Source: JAZDRH01 sp047470865
GTDB lineage: Bacteria; Pseudomonadota; Gammaproteobacteria; Pseudomonadales; Pseudomonadaceae
Assembly: GCF_047470865.1 (NCBI RefSeq)
Contig: NZ_JAZDRH010000007.1
Location: 1 to 64,000, forward strand
Length of the DNA stretch: 64,000 bases
Direction: 5' to 3'
Of this stretch, positions 28,522 to 37,235 are shown in pieces; the stretch's first letter is position 1, and every line of letters starts with the position of its first letter. A model generated the notes under the pieces. That model had not been told where the DNA came from and did no database searches. It saw only the letters and a list, made by a program, of their open reading frames with translations. Position numbers and translations under genes: made by a program.

Positions 28522-29860
28522 GTGGTTTCTTTCCTGTTATTTGCAATGACAATAAGCCCACACATTGCTGCTCAAGTAACTGTACAAGGGCTTTGCAACG
28601 GCTAGCGACAAGGCTATGTAAAAACAGCATAGGAATAGCAACAACCAGCCCTTGCACTGTAGTCACCAAGGCTTGTGAAATACCATCCGCCATTAAGCGT
28701 GAATCACCGCCACCACTTTGGGTAATGGCTTGGAAGGTAATAATCATACCTGTTACCGTACCTAACAAACCCAACAAAGGCGCCACCGCTGCGATCAGCT
28801 TGAGCAACCCTTGTCCACCTTCCAGCTTAGGCACTTCACGCATGACGGCTTCGTCTAACTTAAGTTCTAAGGTTTCAATATCATTGACTGTAGGATTACT
28901 GCCGAATACACCAATCACACGACCTAAAGGGTTGTTATCTTTAGGCGCAGCAAGATTGCGCATTTGTGCACGCACTTTAGCTGTTACTGTTGCTAAATAG
29001 GTCATACGCCATAATGCAAATAAAATACCTAAAGCGCCTAGGGTTAAAATAACCCAACCTACAAAGCCACCTTGCTGCACTCGCTCGAAGAACGTAGGTT
29101 CACGCTGTAGCTGTTCAATCAGGGATCCGCGTGTAGGATCAACTAATAAGGCTGATAGATCAGTATTCGCTTGCTGCCAATGGGCTACTTGGCTAAAACC
29201 TTCTGGTTGTTTATTAAGGATGCTAAACGCATCAGAGCCTTCTGCATAGCTTAAGAATGCTTGATTACTATACGCAGAGAACGGACCTACACGCCATACA
29301 TCCTGCTGTGTACGTTGTCCATCTTTTCCCACTACAGGCGCAGAGAACTTCTCCACACGGCCTGAAGCGGCTAAGTCTTCTAACAGTGTCATCCAATAGC
29401 CTTCTACTTGCTCGGCTGTTGGTAGCTTACGACTGGCGGATAGTTTCTCTAACTGGGCAATGCGTTCTGGGTATTGCACATTCAATAAACTGCTTTGCCA
29501 CTGACCTGCTACATCACCGGCACTTTGACGCACAACAGTAAAGAGTTCACCTAACGCACCAGTGCGTTCTTTAAGTAATTTCTCTTGTTCAGCTAGAATT
29601 TTTTCATTTTCTTCAAACTGTGCCTTTAAAGTGGCGGCCTCAGTTTCTTGCGCTTTTAGCTCTGCTTGTGCTTTGGCTAGCACACTTGATTGCTGGTTAC
29701 GATCAGATAAAAAACTTTGCTCGCGTTGCTGCATAGCTTGTTCTTCAGCAACTTTCTCACTGCGAATACGCTGCAACAGTTGATCTGGGGTTAAGACTTC
29801 AGCCTGTGCGCTAGCTAGAGTAGCTAATGCGAGGGCACTGGCAATTAACAAACGCTTCAC
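28511..29860 (-). CDS. TtpC-like MotA/TolQ/ExbB protein with N-terminal coiled coil
   Basis: A 449-residue protein with a signal peptide (about 1-20, ending ASAQA), a long Gln/Glu-rich coiled coil (about 30-110), a periplasmic middle region, one transmembrane segment (VILTLGALGILFALWRM, about 272-290), and a C-terminal ExbB domain with LLGLLGTVTGMIITFQAITQ and GISQALVTTVQGLVVAIP. This architecture is that of TtpC, the extra component that Vibrio TonB2 systems need. It overlaps the DUF3450 gene by 4 nt. The role is inferred from the Vibrio system. Confidence 0.88.
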   Translation of the reverse strand: MKRLLIASALALATLASAQAEVLTPDQLLQRIRSEKVAEEQAMQQREQSFLSDRNQQSSVLAKAQAELKAQETEAATLKAQFEENEKILAEQEKLLKERTGALGELFTVVRQSAGDVAGQWQSSLLNVQYPERIAQLEKLSASRKLPTAEQVEGYWMTLLEDLAASGRVEKFSAPVVGKDGQRTQQDVWRVGPFSAYSNQAFLSYAEGSDAFSILNKQPEGFSQVAHWQQANTDLSALLVDPTRGSLIEQLQREPTFFERVQQGGFVGWVILTLGALGILFALWRMTYLATVTAKVRAQMRNLAAPKDNNPLGRVIGVFGSNPTVNDIETLELKLDEAVMREVPKLEGGQGLLKLIAAVAPLLGLLGTVTGMIITFQAITQSGGGDSRLMADGISQALVTTVQGLVVAIPMLFLHSLVASRCKALVQLLEQQCVGLLSLQITGKKPRDE

Positions 29861-30627
29861 TGTTTAGCCTCCAACGCTGCAGTTTTAATTGGGAGATCAA
29901 GCCATGTTGTGGTTTTTTCTTGACGAGCCACACCAATGGCATGACGTAGTGTTCTGCGAACGCTGTTATCTAGCACTTCCCATTGACGGGTTTTACTATT
30001 AAACCAGCCGCTTTCATGTCCATCTGGTGTTTGGTAATAAAGCATTACGCGGCCTACACGTAAGAAATCAACCGTACGTTGTTTTTTATCTGTTTCAATT
30101 TCGCCACGCCATGCTTCTAGCGTGCGCCCATAATCGCTTTCAATTTGGTAGGCTTCTAGAATACGGCGGTATTTTTCAGCAACGCCAACATCAGCACGAG
30201 GTAGTAACTCTTCTAAAGTGCTAATGCGATCAGCGCGCTCTTGCGGAAGGAAAGGTACATCAGCTGCAACAAACTCAGCCAATACTTGAACCATACGACG
30301 CATTAAGGGAGTGACAGCTTCTTCAGTTCGCTCAATGGTATCAAGCTGTTGTTGATAGCTTTCAAGTTCTGCTTGTTGCGCGGCTACCAGTTCACGCATT
30401 TGGGCGTTGTACTCTTTTAAGGATTGCGCTTGATGTACGGAATAACGATAGTCATCCAACATCTTTTGTGTTGCATCATCAAGACCTTCAATTCGTTTTT
30501 GCGAAGATTGTGCTGCCTGACTCAATTGAGTACTGGCATCTAAGGCTTCATCAAGCGGCGCTGCAAAGGCTAGAGGAGAGGCTAACAAGCACCCCACTAC
30601 TAACGGGCGCAAGGCTGGTAGACGCAT
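29857..30627 (-). CDS. DUF3450 periplasmic coiled-coil protein
   Basis: A 256-residue exported protein with a signal peptide (about 1-22, ending LAFA), a long coiled coil (about 40-110), and a C-terminal region with RVGRVMLYYQTPDGHESGWF. It belongs to DUF3450, which regularly precedes the TtpC-ExbB-ExbD-TonB genes. It is the first gene of the operon, behind a Fur-like box. Biochemical function is unknown; a structural role alongside TtpC is likely. Confidence 0.87.
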   Translation of the reverse strand: MRLPALRPLVVGCLLASPLAFAAPLDEALDASTQLSQAAQSSQKRIEGLDDATQKMLDDYRYSVHQAQSLKEYNAQMRELVAAQQAELESYQQQLDTIERTEEAVTPLMRRMVQVLAEFVAADVPFLPQERADRISTLEELLPRADVGVAEKYRRILEAYQIESDYGRTLEAWRGEIETDKKQRTVDFLRVGRVMLYYQTPDGHESGWFNSKTRQWEVLDNSVRRTLRHAIGVARQEKTTTWLDLPIKTAALEAKQ

Positions 30628-30662
30628 GAACTTATGTCCCTTAACTGATTAATATTTCTAAA

Positions 30663-30683
30663 GAAGAATGATTATCATCTTCC
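30663..30683 (-). promoter_or_regulatory. Fur-like box upstream of the TonB2-type operon
   Basis: GAAGAATGATTATCATCTTC on the plus strand is near-palindromic and matches the central part of the Fur consensus (AATGATTATCATT). It lies about 40 nt upstream of the DUF3450 start. Confidence 0.75.
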
Positions 30684-30749
30684 GCAGTAAACAAATCAAG
30701 GGAAAGATCAGAATATTTTGCTGTATGTCTCTTAGTCGAACACTTCAAC

Positions 30750-31526
30750 TCAGTCTACAATGCCGCTAGCTAAACACTCTCCATCTAGCCATAAACGCCA
30801 TTGTCCTGCTCTATATAGAGTCCATTGCTCATCATGAGTTAAAGGTTCTGTGGCTATCACCGTCACTACATCATTCTTGGTCGTTTCCGCTTGAAAATCG
30901 ACTTTAACATCAGCGTCTTTTAATGTAGCGGGACCAAATGGCGCACGTCGGGTAATACAAGCTAATTTGCTGGAACAAAAGCTAAAGAGCCATTCTCCAT
31001 TGCTAAGTAAGCAATTGAAAACACCTTGCTGACGATACTCTGCGCAGGCTTGACTCAGTACTGGTAATAGCTCGTGATAATTAGGTTCTGTATCAAATAC
31101 ATGGCGAATACGATTGAGCAAATCGCAAAAGGCAGCTTCACTATCAGTTGTGCCAATGGGCTGGTAAAAATCTGTTAATCCTTGAAAGTTAGGCATTTGT
31201 CCATTATGTGCAAAGCACCAACTGCGCCCCCACAACTCACGCACAAAAGGATGTGTATTGGCTAAACAAACATTACCCACATTTGCTTGGCGAATATGCG
31301 CAATAATAGCTGTACTTTTTATGGGGTACCCTTGAATAAGCTGAGCCACTTCTGATTCAGAGCTGGCTTTTGGATCTTGAAACACGCGAATGCCACGCCC
31401 CTCATAAAAGCCAATACCCCAACCATCTTTGTGAGGCCCTGTTTTGCCGCCACGCTGCATTAACCCTGTAAAACTAAATACAATATCGGTTGGTACATTG
31501 GCGCTCATTCCCAGCAATTCGCACAT
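30750..31526 (-). CDS. Class II glutamine amidotransferase (YafJ-like)
   Basis: A 258-residue cytoplasmic protein with an N-terminal nucleophile glutaminase domain. Cys2 is the catalytic residue (MCELLGMSANVP). Other typical parts are GKTGPHKDGWGIGFYEGRG, IAHIRQANVG and the LANTHPFVRELWGRSWCFAH stretch. There is no second synthetase domain, as in E. coli YafJ, so the ammonia acceptor is unknown. The region just upstream contains short duplicated scraps of this gene's own start and of the gene at 33546, indicating local rearrangement. Confidence 0.9.
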   Translation of the reverse strand: MCELLGMSANVPTDIVFSFTGLMQRGGKTGPHKDGWGIGFYEGRGIRVFQDPKASSESEVAQLIQGYPIKSTAIIAHIRQANVGNVCLANTHPFVRELWGRSWCFAHNGQMPNFQGLTDFYQPIGTTDSEAAFCDLLNRIRHVFDTEPNYHELLPVLSQACAEYRQQGVFNCLLSNGEWLFSFCSSKLACITRRAPFGPATLKDADVKVDFQAETTKNDVVTVIATEPLTHDEQWTLYRAGQWRLWLDGECLASGIVD

Positions 31527-31534
31527 AGTTTTTC

Positions 31535-31616
31535 CTAACGCTCAGCCATAAATTCAATAGGTTCATTTGCCGCATTAAGCCTGCACAGCTAAATACAATG
31601 TCGATTGATACATTGT
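31535..31616 (-). pseudogene. Fused scraps: yafJ N-terminal fragment plus 3' end of the 33546 gene
   Basis: Between the first DUF4189 gene and yafJ the minus strand encodes a stretch like yafJ residues 10-22 (NVSIDIVFSCAGLMR versus NVPTDIVFSFTGLMQ), then NEPIEFMAER and a stop, which matches the C-terminus NDEPIEFVAER of the membrane protein at 33546. Neither is a working gene. The block 31502-31566 is a near copy of 33513-33577 (about 58 of 65 bases by eye). Confidence 0.75.
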
Positions 31617-31617
31617 A

Positions 31618-32046
31618 TTAATAATATCTCGTTGTACACAGAAATAAGACTTCACTACATTCCTTTCCTCCCGAGTTTGCGCACCTTTGGACTGCATGTA
31701 CTCGAGCAGAATAAGCATCAACACTATTAAACCCCCAACCCGCCTTTTTATTAGGAGCCCAATATACAGAAACACAGCCATTATAAAATGTAATTAAAAG
31801 CTCACAGTTATTTTTTTTACCACTGTGTTTATTTTGGCACGATTTTAATGCTGTATCTTTAGCATAATATTCCGACTGAGCATCATATGCCCCGCCAAAT
31901 ATTCCTGTATTTAAATCTATATATACTGCTCCCCAATATGTTTGAGAAAACGCATTATTAGAGACAAATAAAAAACAAGAAACTAGCAACATATTGCGAA
32001 AAAACTTCATAATACTGAACCACCTATTAAAAATAATTTTATACAA
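31618..32046 (-). CDS. DUF4189-like secreted protein, copy 1
   Basis: A 142-residue exported protein. I take the start as given, though an internal ATG (MKFFRNML) is a likely true start since a signal peptide begins there and ends NAFSQ. The mature part matches the DUF4189 pattern: YWGAVYIDLNTGIFGG, KDTALKSCQNKHSGKKNNCE, FYNGCVSVYW and the C-terminus FLCTTRYY, with about six Cys suited to disulfides. Function unknown. It is the downstream member of three tandem paralogues; AT-rich. Confidence 0.75.
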   Translation of the reverse strand: MYKIIFNRWFSIMKFFRNMLLVSCFLFVSNNAFSQTYWGAVYIDLNTGIFGGAYDAQSEYYAKDTALKSCQNKHSGKKNNCELLITFYNGCVSVYWAPNKKAGWGFNSVDAYSARVHAVQRCANSGGKECSEVLFLCTTRYY

Positions 32047-32070
32047 AGGATTATTAAATTAACTCTAATA

Positions 32071-32466
32071 CTAATAATACCTTGCTGTGCAGAAATTTAA
32101 TATTTCCTTACATTGCTTACCACCTACACCTGAACAACCTGAAACAGCGTTCATTCTCGCAATATACATGTCATGACCATTAAATCCCCAGCCATAGTTT
32201 TTAGTGATAGAAGACCAATAAATAGAAATACATCCATTATAAAAAGCTTGAACAAATTGACATTCTCCCTGCTTTCCTGAGTTTTTTATCTTACAATGCT
32301 TTAAAGCTTCATTTTCAGCTTCAGATTGCCCTTCCCAATTCCAAGATGCTCCTGTAATACCTGTTTGTTTATTAATATAAACAGCCCCCCAAAACTTTTG
32401 TGCAAGTGCATTATTAGAAATAAATAAAAAAGAAAAAACCAATAATATAGTACCAAATTTTCTCAT
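32071..32466 (-). CDS. DUF4189-like secreted protein, copy 2
   Basis: A 131-residue paralogue of the neighbours. It has a signal peptide (about 1-22, ending NALAQ), then FWGAVYINKQTGITGASWNW, KHCKIKNSGKQGECQFVQAF, YNGCISIYW and the C-terminus ILNFCTARYY. Cys positions are shared with copies 1 and 3. It ends 24 nt before copy 1 starts. Function unknown. Divergence among the copies shows that the duplications are not very recent. Confidence 0.78.
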   Translation of the reverse strand: MRKFGTILLVFSFLFISNNALAQKFWGAVYINKQTGITGASWNWEGQSEAENEALKHCKIKNSGKQGECQFVQAFYNGCISIYWSSITKNYGWGFNGHDMYIARMNAVSGCSGVGGKQCKEILNFCTARYY

Positions 32467-32499
32467 AATACTAACCTATATAAATATTAAGCTAATTTA

Positions 32500-32548
32500 C
32501 CACCAGCAGCTAAGCCAAAACAACTAAAAATATAGCCCCCTATTAGAC
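32500..32548 (-). pseudogene. Possible degenerate yafJ fragment between DUF4189 copies
   Basis: The minus strand encodes GYIFSCFGLAAGGK, reminiscent of yafJ residues DIVFSFTGLMQRGGK. Nucleotide similarity to the yafJ start is weak, so this is tentative, but it fits the better-supported scraps on both sides of the cluster. Confidence 0.4.
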
Positions 32549-32618
32549 GATGCAATACTAAATATCTGCAGATTAAAAAACACTTTCATATAAAATCGTT
32601 TTATTGACCACTCTAACA

Positions 32619-33044
32619 TTAGTAATATCTTGTCGTGCAAAAACTCAGAACTTCTCTGCACTCTATCCCGCCTGATTCTTGGCATGCCTGAGCTGCCTGG
32701 AATTTAGCATTGTAAGTATCAATTCCATTTACTCCCCAGCCACCTTTAGCATTATTTCCTATATATATAGATACACAACCATTGTAAAAAGATTGGGCAA
32801 AAACACAATTATTACTTTTTCCATTATGTTTTTTTACACATGAATCCAAGGCAACTTTTTTTGCCTCAGATTCGCTACTCATATTATACGAGCCACCCGC
32901 TATTCTAGTGTTTTTATCTACATAAACTGCTCCCCAATAATACTGGGAATAAGCTGAATTTGAGAACAATAATAATAATATTGCACTAAATTTGATAAAT
33001 TCTTTCCTAAAAATAAACAACATAAGATTCCTTTTTTTCTCCAT
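32619..33044 (-). CDS. DUF4189-like secreted protein, copy 3
   Basis: A 141-residue exported paralogue; the signal segment lies at about 15-32 (ending SAYSQ). The mature part shows YYWGAVYVDKNTRIAGGSYN, KKVALDSCVKKHNGKSNNC, SFYNGCVSIYIGNNAKGGWG and the C-terminus VLSFCTTRYY. It is the most upstream of the three copies and closer to copy 1 than to copy 2 in its C-terminus (CTTRYY versus CTARYY). An internal Met (MLFIFRKE) may be the actual start. Function unknown. Confidence 0.77.
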   Translation of the reverse strand: MEKKRNLMLFIFRKEFIKFSAILLLLFSNSAYSQYYWGAVYVDKNTRIAGGSYNMSSESEAKKVALDSCVKKHNGKSNNCVFAQSFYNGCVSIYIGNNAKGGWGVNGIDTYNAKFQAAQACQESGGIECREVLSFCTTRYY

Positions 33045-33545
33045 TATTTTCTAGCCTAGCAGTTAGTCTTCCAGAAGGCCCCTGTGCACTACCGAAACCT
33101 CCTGTGATCTACTCGTATTACACCGGAAGAACTCACTATTAAACTTACCATATTTGCTGACTCTGAAACTCATCGGTTTAAAACCATACAAGCAATTAAA
33201 CATTGGATAGCATAAAGCATGATATTTGCTGCCTCATCATTATTACTACCCCTGGAACTAATCATGCTTTTATCGCAACCTTGAGTAATTTCTGTGCTTT
33301 TCTATAAAAGCTTTTTTTAAAGTTCCTTTTCCTTTAGCTTGGCACATTTATATTTTTATACCTTTTTGCACAAATAAAGCAAACACTGTAATTGCAGAGT
33401 CTATTATCAAGATTAAAATAAAACACATGATTGAGCATTAAAATTGAGCCTGCTGTTACATATAGCCTGTGATTAGCATTCCAATAAACCACTCAGCAGG
33501 CTCATGCCTAGACGTTCATTCCCAGCAGTTCGCACATAGTTTTTC
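33045..33545. other. Intergenic stretch with yafJ start relic and inverted repeat
   Basis: About 500 nt without a supported gene. At 33513-33540 the minus strand encodes MCELLGM followed soon by a stop, a relic of the yafJ start. An 11-bp inverted repeat (TGAGCCTGCTG at 33445-33455, complement at 33494-33504) encloses a 38-nt loop. The rest is AT-rich with no feature that I recognise. Confidence 0.6.
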
Positions 33546-33992
33546 TTAACGTTCAGCGACAAACTCAATAGGTTCATCATTATCAATTATTTGAGCTTCT
33601 TCTGCTTGACGCTGCTGTTGAGCTAAGGCCTGTGCTTCTAATTTAGCTTTTTTACGTTTTTGATACATACGCAAGAAAGGAAAACGAACAACTGCAAAGG
33701 CAATATAGGTACCAAAGGCAATCTGTGTATAGCCAGCAAAGTCCGCCACCGTTATAACAGGAAAGCTCTCACCTAAAACTAGCCAAGAAGCAATCACCAC
33801 TATGGCTGGGCTGTACCATTGCGTATCAATAATGGCAGGGGTGAAAATAATCAGGCCCATGGCCACCCATAAAGGCTCTCGTAAGTAGCGCCACATCCAA
33901 CCAGTCATTTTCATCCAAACTAACATTGCCATTAGTCCAGCGGCTAAGTAGATGCCCCACGCAATTTGGTAGTCGTTTTCAAACATAATCAT
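33546..33992 (-). CDS. Hypothetical inner-membrane protein, 148 residues
   Basis: Four hydrophobic segments (about 10-30, 40-55, 58-75 and 88-108) are followed by a basic then Gln-rich cytoplasmic tail ending DNDEPIEFVAER. The start could also be MFENDYQ, two codons downstream. Pseudomonads have a similar small membrane protein with an FxNDY start, but no function is known to me. Its last codons recur as a scrap at 31535-31570, which shows that it and yafJ were once adjacent. Confidence 0.72.
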   Translation of the reverse strand: MIMFENDYQIAWGIYLAAGLMAMLVWMKMTGWMWRYLREPLWVAMGLIIFTPAIIDTQWYSPAIVVIASWLVLGESFPVITVADFAGYTQIAFGTYIAFAVVRFPFLRMYQKRKKAKLEAQALAQQQRQAEEAQIIDNDEPIEFVAER

Positions 33993-34088
33993 TAGTACAA
34001 AGCAAGTGTAGGTGGCTTATCATACATGCATAGTTGTTTTCATAACATGTTATGCAGCATAAGTTCTGTAAGTTTTAGGTAGGCGTAA

Positions 34089-36110
34089 ATGACACACCCA
34101 GTTAATCCTGATCATAATGACGAGTTTCAATGGCTTGAGCAACGCGACACGCCTGAAGTTATGCAATTTTTACAAAATGAAAATCAAGCTATTGATGATT
34201 TTTTCTCTAAGCATAATGATTTTCGTGCTCCTTTGTTTGAGGAAATCAAAGCACGTATTAAAGAAACCGATTTATCGCTGCCTGAACCTGACGGTGACTT
34301 TCTGTACTACCAAAGTACTCAGGCAGGTGATGAGTATCCTCGTTATTTTCGCTGCCAACGTACAACTGACTTAAGTATTGATAACGCCAGTCAAACACTG
34401 CTGCTTGATCCCAACCTGTTAGCTGGTGAAGGTTTTTTTGATTTAGGCAGCCTTAATATTAGTCCCAACCATCGTTATATGGCTTATAGCCTCGACACCA
34501 CTGGCAGTGAGGTTTATCGCCTTTTTATCAAAGACTTAAAAACCAACAAAACAACCGAGCTGCCCTTTACTGAGTGCGACGGTAGCTTTGTTTGGGCAAA
34601 CAATAGCCGGCATTTTTTCTTTGCTGTATTAGATGAAATGCACCGTCCTTATCGCATTATGCGTAGCTGTTTAGGCAGCAAGCAGGCAGATACTGTATTC
34701 ACCGAAGAAGACCAGCGTTTTTTTGTGCAAATAGAAAACTCTGCTGACGAGCAGGTGTTAACTATTCACAGCCAAAGCAAAAACACCACAGAAGTTTGGG
34801 TGCTCAACGCCAACCAAATTGAGTTTGACTTTATTTGTGTGCAGCCACGCCAACAACAGCATGAATATTATGTCGACCATGGCATATGGCAAGGCAACCC
34901 TTGCTGGTTTATCCAAACAAACCGAGATGGCATCAACTTTGCGCTCTATATTTCTCATAGCAATATTCCTAGCCAGTCTACTTGGCAATTGCTATTTGCC
35001 CATGACCCGCAGCGTATGTTAGAAAGCTTTACACTCAATCAGTTTGCTGTAGTTCTCAGTTACCGTGAGCAAGCTCTGCCCGTATTAGAGATACACAACC
35101 AAAATGGTAGACATCGTCTAACTCAGCCTGATGCCGTTTATAACCTATCTATTCAAAATAGCTTAGAGTTCAAACAACCCTGTATTCGATTACGCTATGA
35201 GTCTTTAAATAGACCTGCGCAAATTTCAGCGCTTAATCTACAAACACTCGAACAAAAACCACTCAAATCAGTACCTGTATTAGGCCAGTTTAATGCCGAT
35301 GACTACCAAAGCATTCGTGTATGGGCAACAGCACAAGATGGCACGCAGATTCCTATTAGTTTGGTCGCACAGCGATCTGTTTTGCAAAAAGCACAAGCTG
35401 CTCCTTTATACTTATATGGCTATGGTGCTTATGGTGAAAGTCTGGATGCGTGGTTTTCCCATGCACGCTTAAGTCTACTTAACCGTGGCTTTATCTTCGC
35501 TATTGCCCATGTACGTGGTGGCGGTGAACTGGGAGAGGCTTGGTATCTCAATGGCAAGTTAGAGCACAAAGAAAATACCTTTAACGATTTTATTAGTTGT
35601 GCTGAACACTTAATCGCACAAGGCTTTACCTCTTCGCAGCAACTGGTCATTAATGGCGCCAGCGCTGGCGGCTTATTAATAGGCAATGTGCTCAATCAGC
35701 GCCCTGATTTATTTGCTTGTGCAGTCGCAGAAGTTCCTTTTGTTGATACCTTAAACACCATGCTCAATCCTGATTTACCGCTAACTATTACCGAATATGA
35801 TGAATGGGGTGATCCCAATCAGCCAGAAGCTTATCAACGCATTTTAAGTTATTCACCTTATGACAATATCCAAAGCCAAGCGTACCCTGCCATTTTGTCA
35901 GTGGCTGGTTATAACGATACGCGGGTGCAATACTGGGAAGCGGCGAAATGGGTGTGTAAACTGCGTAAACACAACCTCAGCCAACAACCTATCTTGCTAA
36001 AAACGGATCTCAATGCAGGGCATGGCGGTGCCAGTGGTCGCTATCAAGCTCTGCATGACTGCGCGTTAGAGTACGCCTTTATTTTCAATCAATTAGGAGT
36101 TACACCATGA
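34089..36110 (+). CDS. ptrB: Oligopeptidase B (prolyl oligopeptidase family, S9A)
   Basis: A 673-residue cytoplasmic serine peptidase. The N-terminal half is a beta-propeller that admits only short peptides. The C-terminal alpha/beta hydrolase domain begins near YLYGYGAYGESLDAWF. The catalytic triad is visible: Ser at about 525 in NGASAGGLL, Asp at about 609 in AGYNDTRVQYWEA, and His at about 644 in NAGHGGASGRY. AHVRGGGELGEAWY is characteristic of oligopeptidase B, which cleaves after Arg or Lys. Length matches. It overlaps the next gene by 4 nt (ATGA), so the two are coupled. Confidence 0.93.
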   Translation: MTHPVNPDHNDEFQWLEQRDTPEVMQFLQNENQAIDDFFSKHNDFRAPLFEEIKARIKETDLSLPEPDGDFLYYQSTQAGDEYPRYFRCQRTTDLSIDNASQTLLLDPNLLAGEGFFDLGSLNISPNHRYMAYSLDTTGSEVYRLFIKDLKTNKTTELPFTECDGSFVWANNSRHFFFAVLDEMHRPYRIMRSCLGSKQADTVFTEEDQRFFVQIENSADEQVLTIHSQSKNTTEVWVLNANQIEFDFICVQPRQQQHEYYVDHGIWQGNPCWFIQTNRDGINFALYISHSNIPSQSTWQLLFAHDPQRMLESFTLNQFAVVLSYREQALPVLEIHNQNGRHRLTQPDAVYNLSIQNSLEFKQPCIRLRYESLNRPAQISALNLQTLEQKPLKSVPVLGQFNADDYQSIRVWATAQDGTQIPISLVAQRSVLQKAQAAPLYLYGYGAYGESLDAWFSHARLSLLNRGFIFAIAHVRGGGELGEAWYLNGKLEHKENTFNDFISCAEHLIAQGFTSSQQLVINGASAGGLLIGNVLNQRPDLFACAVAEVPFVDTLNTMLNPDLPLTITEYDEWGDPNQPEAYQRILSYSPYDNIQSQAYPAILSVAGYNDTRVQYWEAAKWVCKLRKHNLSQQPILLKTDLNAGHGGASGRYQALHDCALEYAFIFNQLGVTP

Positions 36111-37129
36111 ATCAACCCTATTTTTCAGAAGAAGATTTAGTAGATTTATGGGAGTACGGCTATGCAGATGAAGATCCTTACCATGAAGCGCCCCCTAGCG
36201 ATGAATACATTGCTGCAATTGAGCAAAAACTTGGCGGTTATAAATTGCCTGCGGCGTATATCGAGTTAATGCGAAAACATAATGGTGGCTATTTAAAACG
36301 CGATTGTTTTGTCATGAGCGAGGATGATGAATGGGAAGGGTTTAACCTTTCATTATCAGGTCTTTACGCAGTAGGTGAAAAAGCTAGATATTCATTGCTG
36401 GGCGAATTTGGGCAAAACAACGCCAAAGCCTGGGGCTATCCTGAAGTTGGCGTTTATTTTGCGGATACCATTTCTGGAGGACATGACTTAGTAGCCTTTG
36501 ATTACCGTCAATGTGGCAAGCAAGGCGAGCCTAGTATTGTGCATATTGACCAAGAATCAGACTATTGCATCACACCAATTGCCCCTGATTTCACTCATTT
36601 TATTCAAGGTTTAGTTGACAGTGAAAGTTTAATTGATGAAGAAGCCGAGCGCGAGGCTGAGCTAGCTACAGTTGAGCGCGGCACTTTTTCACCTATTATT
36701 TTAAAAGCAATGGCGAAAATTCAACATGAAACGCCTAATTTCCCTCACTATTTGCGCTCATTAGGCAAGCGCATTGTGCAAGAGAAAGGGCATTTTAGCC
36801 TACATAACGACGCGCAATCTTGGCTAATGTTTGATGCTTTATTTTACCTCTACAGCCAACTAACAACAGCACAATCTATTGAGCATTTTCTTAACGAACC
36901 CAAACAATTTGAAACCCGTTATGACTTACCCAGTTTTGGCTTAATGATTGTATTCTCTATTGTTGATGACACGCGTTATAGCTTTTGCACTGGAGGTATT
37001 GGTTACGGTTTCTTACGTGACTGGTGGGAAAAGCGTTTAGAGGAAGGCAGCTTAGAGCAGAGTAATCAAGGCTATATTTTTAGTATACATAAACAACAAC
37101 AATTACTGAAAGCACTAACACAACTCTAA
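36107..37129 (+). CDS. SMI1/KNR4 family protein
   Basis: This 340-residue cytoplasmic acidic protein carries an SMI1/KNR4 domain in its N-terminal half: YIAAIEQKLGGYKLPAAYIE, LMRKHNGGYLKRDCF and a GHDLVAFDYRQCGKQGEPSI segment followed by a late FTHFIQGL. The C-terminal half (about 190-340) is not recognised. The SMI1/KNR4 fold is common among immunity proteins of contact-dependent and polymorphic toxins but also occurs elsewhere. Its 4-nt overlap with ptrB and lack of a toxin gene nearby make an immunity role uncertain. Confidence 0.85.
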   Translation: MNQPYFSEEDLVDLWEYGYADEDPYHEAPPSDEYIAAIEQKLGGYKLPAAYIELMRKHNGGYLKRDCFVMSEDDEWEGFNLSLSGLYAVGEKARYSLLGEFGQNNAKAWGYPEVGVYFADTISGGHDLVAFDYRQCGKQGEPSIVHIDQESDYCITPIAPDFTHFIQGLVDSESLIDEEAEREAELATVERGTFSPIILKAMAKIQHETPNFPHYLRSLGKRIVQEKGHFSLHNDAQSWLMFDALFYLYSQLTTAQSIEHFLNEPKQFETRYDLPSFGLMIVFSIVDDTRYSFCTGGIGYGFLRDWWEKRLEEGSLEQSNQGYIFSIHKQQQLLKALTQL

Positions 37130-37235
37130 TTTTTATCAGCCTATAGTGCCTCTAAAGATTAATACTTATTAAAATAACTTTATGCTATTGCTCCCAAAAC
37201 ACCTATATTTAAACACGAACCCCTAACCTGTGCTT

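Noticed and set aside
31535..33577. Integron-like attC sites around the tandem DUF4189 genes
   Set aside because: A TAACG string near 31535 and 33546 is simply the end of the neighbouring gene. No paired core sites or integrase were seen, and duplicated gene scraps explain the similarity.
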